A stretch of 5,038 bases of DNA from Bacteroidia bacterium. GTDB taxonomy: Bacteria; Bacteroidota; Bacteroidia; Bacteroidales; UBA12481. The notes under the pieces are model-generated. The model was not told the DNA's origin and did no database searches. It was given only the letters and a program-made list of their open reading frames with translations. The first letter of the stretch is position 1; each line of letters starts with the position of its first letter. The stretch spans positions 1 through 5,038 of the forward strand of contig JAPLDV010000744.1 of NCBI GenBank assembly GCA_026391235.1. The letters are read 5' to 3'. The translations under genes and the position numbers were made by a program. Positions 4,117 to 5,038 of this stretch are shown piece by piece.

Positions 4117-5038
4117 CTACCCACACTTAGAGTGCCCGCATTTGGTACAAATCAGACATCCCTCCTGATAAATCATCTCGTCACAGTCGCACTCTTCGCA
4201 ATGCTCTCCTTTCGAAGCCCTGGTGCCATCGGGAATAAACTGTTTCAATGCCCGGGCCACCCCGGCCTTCCAGGAGTTGATGTTCTCATTATCCAGGCTG
4301 AGCGAGGAAACCAGTGTAACGACATACGGGATCGGCATGCCATGGCGCAATACCCCGGAGATCAGCTTGGCATAGTTCCAGAATTCCTTATCAAACATGT
4401 ATGATAAGCCGCCAACGGTGCAGGGATTGCCATATTTATCGGTGTAATGAAAATCGTAACGGGCGGCGCCTTCGGTTGTTTTTACTTTGATAATCTGACC
4501 ACGGGTAATTGATTTGGGAATCACCAAAGTATCTTCTTCAGCGCGGCCGGTGAAGATCTCGTAAGGCTGACCGTTGAGCATTCCAACAAATGCAAGCCAG
4601 TCCTCATCCTCATTTTTAAACCGGAGCAGTTCAGCTTCAAGGACCTGCGGACGCTTGTGCCCTTCGTGCCTGTGAACGTGCTCCTCTTTTTTCTCCTTAT
4701 TCTTGATCAAAACGCCATCGCGTGATCCTTCACGGTAAACGGTAACTCCCTTGCAGCCATGTTCCCAGGCTGTCCGGTACACATCGGCAACCTTGCTTTC
4801 AGCGATATCATTGGGCAGATTAACCGTAACTGAAATAGAATGATCAACCCACTTCTGTACAGCCCCCTGCATGCGCACTTTAGCTACCCAATCGATATCT
4901 GCCGAGGTGGATTTATAATAAGGAGATTTTTTTACCAGTTCGTTGATCTGCGATGTGGAATAATCTTTGACCTTAGTAGTATCGTATCCTTTGATCGTCA
5001 GCCAGTCCATGAACTTGTGATGGAACACATTAAACTCT
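4117..5038 (-). CDS. nrdJ: adenosylcobalamin-dependent class II ribonucleotide reductase, C-terminal part
   Basis: The reading frame is open through the window end (EFNVFHHKFMDWL begins at 5037), so this is the 3' end of a longer gene; about 306 residues are visible and the larger N-terminal part is missing. Class II enzymes reduce ribonucleotides to deoxyribonucleotides in the cytoplasm using a radical from coenzyme B12, without oxygen. Recognisable features are SISVTVNLPNDI followed by GCKGVTVYREGSRDGVL (end of the catalytic barrel), a Lys/Glu/His-rich linker (KNKEKKEEHVHRHEGHKRP), and a C-terminal domain with FWNYAKLISGVLRHGMPIPYVV, INSWKAGVARALKQFIPDG and EGCLICTKCGHSKCG. The last 27 residues hold seven cysteines in CxxCxC, CxxCxxC and final CG patterns, fitting a zinc-binding or thiol-relay tail. 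The thiyl-radical cysteine lies in the missing part. The GTG at 5028 is an internal valine, not a start. The stop is 27 nt from the repeat cassette. Assignment is strong. Confidence 0.93.
   Translation of the reverse strand, partial: EFNVFHHKFMDWLTIKGYDTTKVKDYSTSQINELVKKSPYYKSTSADIDWVAKVRMQGAVQKWVDHSISVTVNLPNDIAESKVADVYRTAWEHGCKGVTVYREGSRDGVLIKNKEKKEEHVHRHEGHKRPQVLEAELLRFKNEDEDWLAFVGMLNGQPYEIFTGRAEEDTLVIPKSITRGQIIKVKTTEGAARYDFHYTDKYGNPCTVGGLSYMFDKEFWNYAKLISGVLRHGMPIPYVVTLVSSLSLDNENINSWKAGVARALKQFIPDGTRASKGEHCEECDCDEMIYQEGCLICTKCGHSKCG

Noticed and set aside
4105..4404. Plus-strand open frame over the nrdJ 3' end
   Set aside because: It lies antisense to the conserved Cys-rich end of NrdJ.

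Overview
The window most likely comes from a member of the Bacteroidota (or a close FCB-group relative). The main clue is a gene at 713-2635 whose product ends in a type IX secretion (T9SS) type A sorting domain, a system largely confined to that group. It is paired with an ECF sigma factor, there is a perfect Bacteroidetes-style -7 box in front of acpS, and several genes lack a Shine-Dalgarno sequence. I cannot name a genus.

Layout from left to right. Positions 1-48 may hold the last codons of a rightward gene, followed by a strong hairpin (49-86). acpS (263-637, +) encodes holo-ACP synthase. A palindromic repeat at 658-697 separates it from a leftward two-gene operon: an ECF sigma factor (2622-3242, -) and a 640-residue membrane protein (713-2635, -). 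That protein looks like an anti-sigma factor at its N-terminus and a T9SS cargo at its C-terminus. The two genes overlap by 14 nt, and the downstream one has a near-ideal ribosome binding site. Next comes a compact element of about 730 bp (3358-4089): a small GIY-YIG nuclease gene (3537-3848, +) between inverted arrays of GC-rich palindromes. The last gene (4117-5038, -, cut by the window end) is the C-terminal third or so of an adenosylcobalamin-dependent (class II) ribonucleotide reductase.

How the parts relate. AcpS and NrdJ are housekeeping enzymes and seem unrelated to the middle of the window. The sigma/membrane-protein pair looks like a signalling unit in which the membrane protein holds or releases the sigma factor. 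Its T9SS-type C-terminal domain suggests a link to the outer-membrane secretion system, but this is inference. The GIY-YIG cassette looks like a mobile or homing repeat, formally similar to REP sequences with their RAYT transposases but with a different nuclease fold. Relatives of its palindrome occur at 658-697 (as a likely terminator) and, more distantly, at 2669-2688, inside the sigma coding sequence.

The two points most worth following up are the GIY-YIG/palindrome cassette and the anti-sigma-like protein with a T9SS sorting domain.
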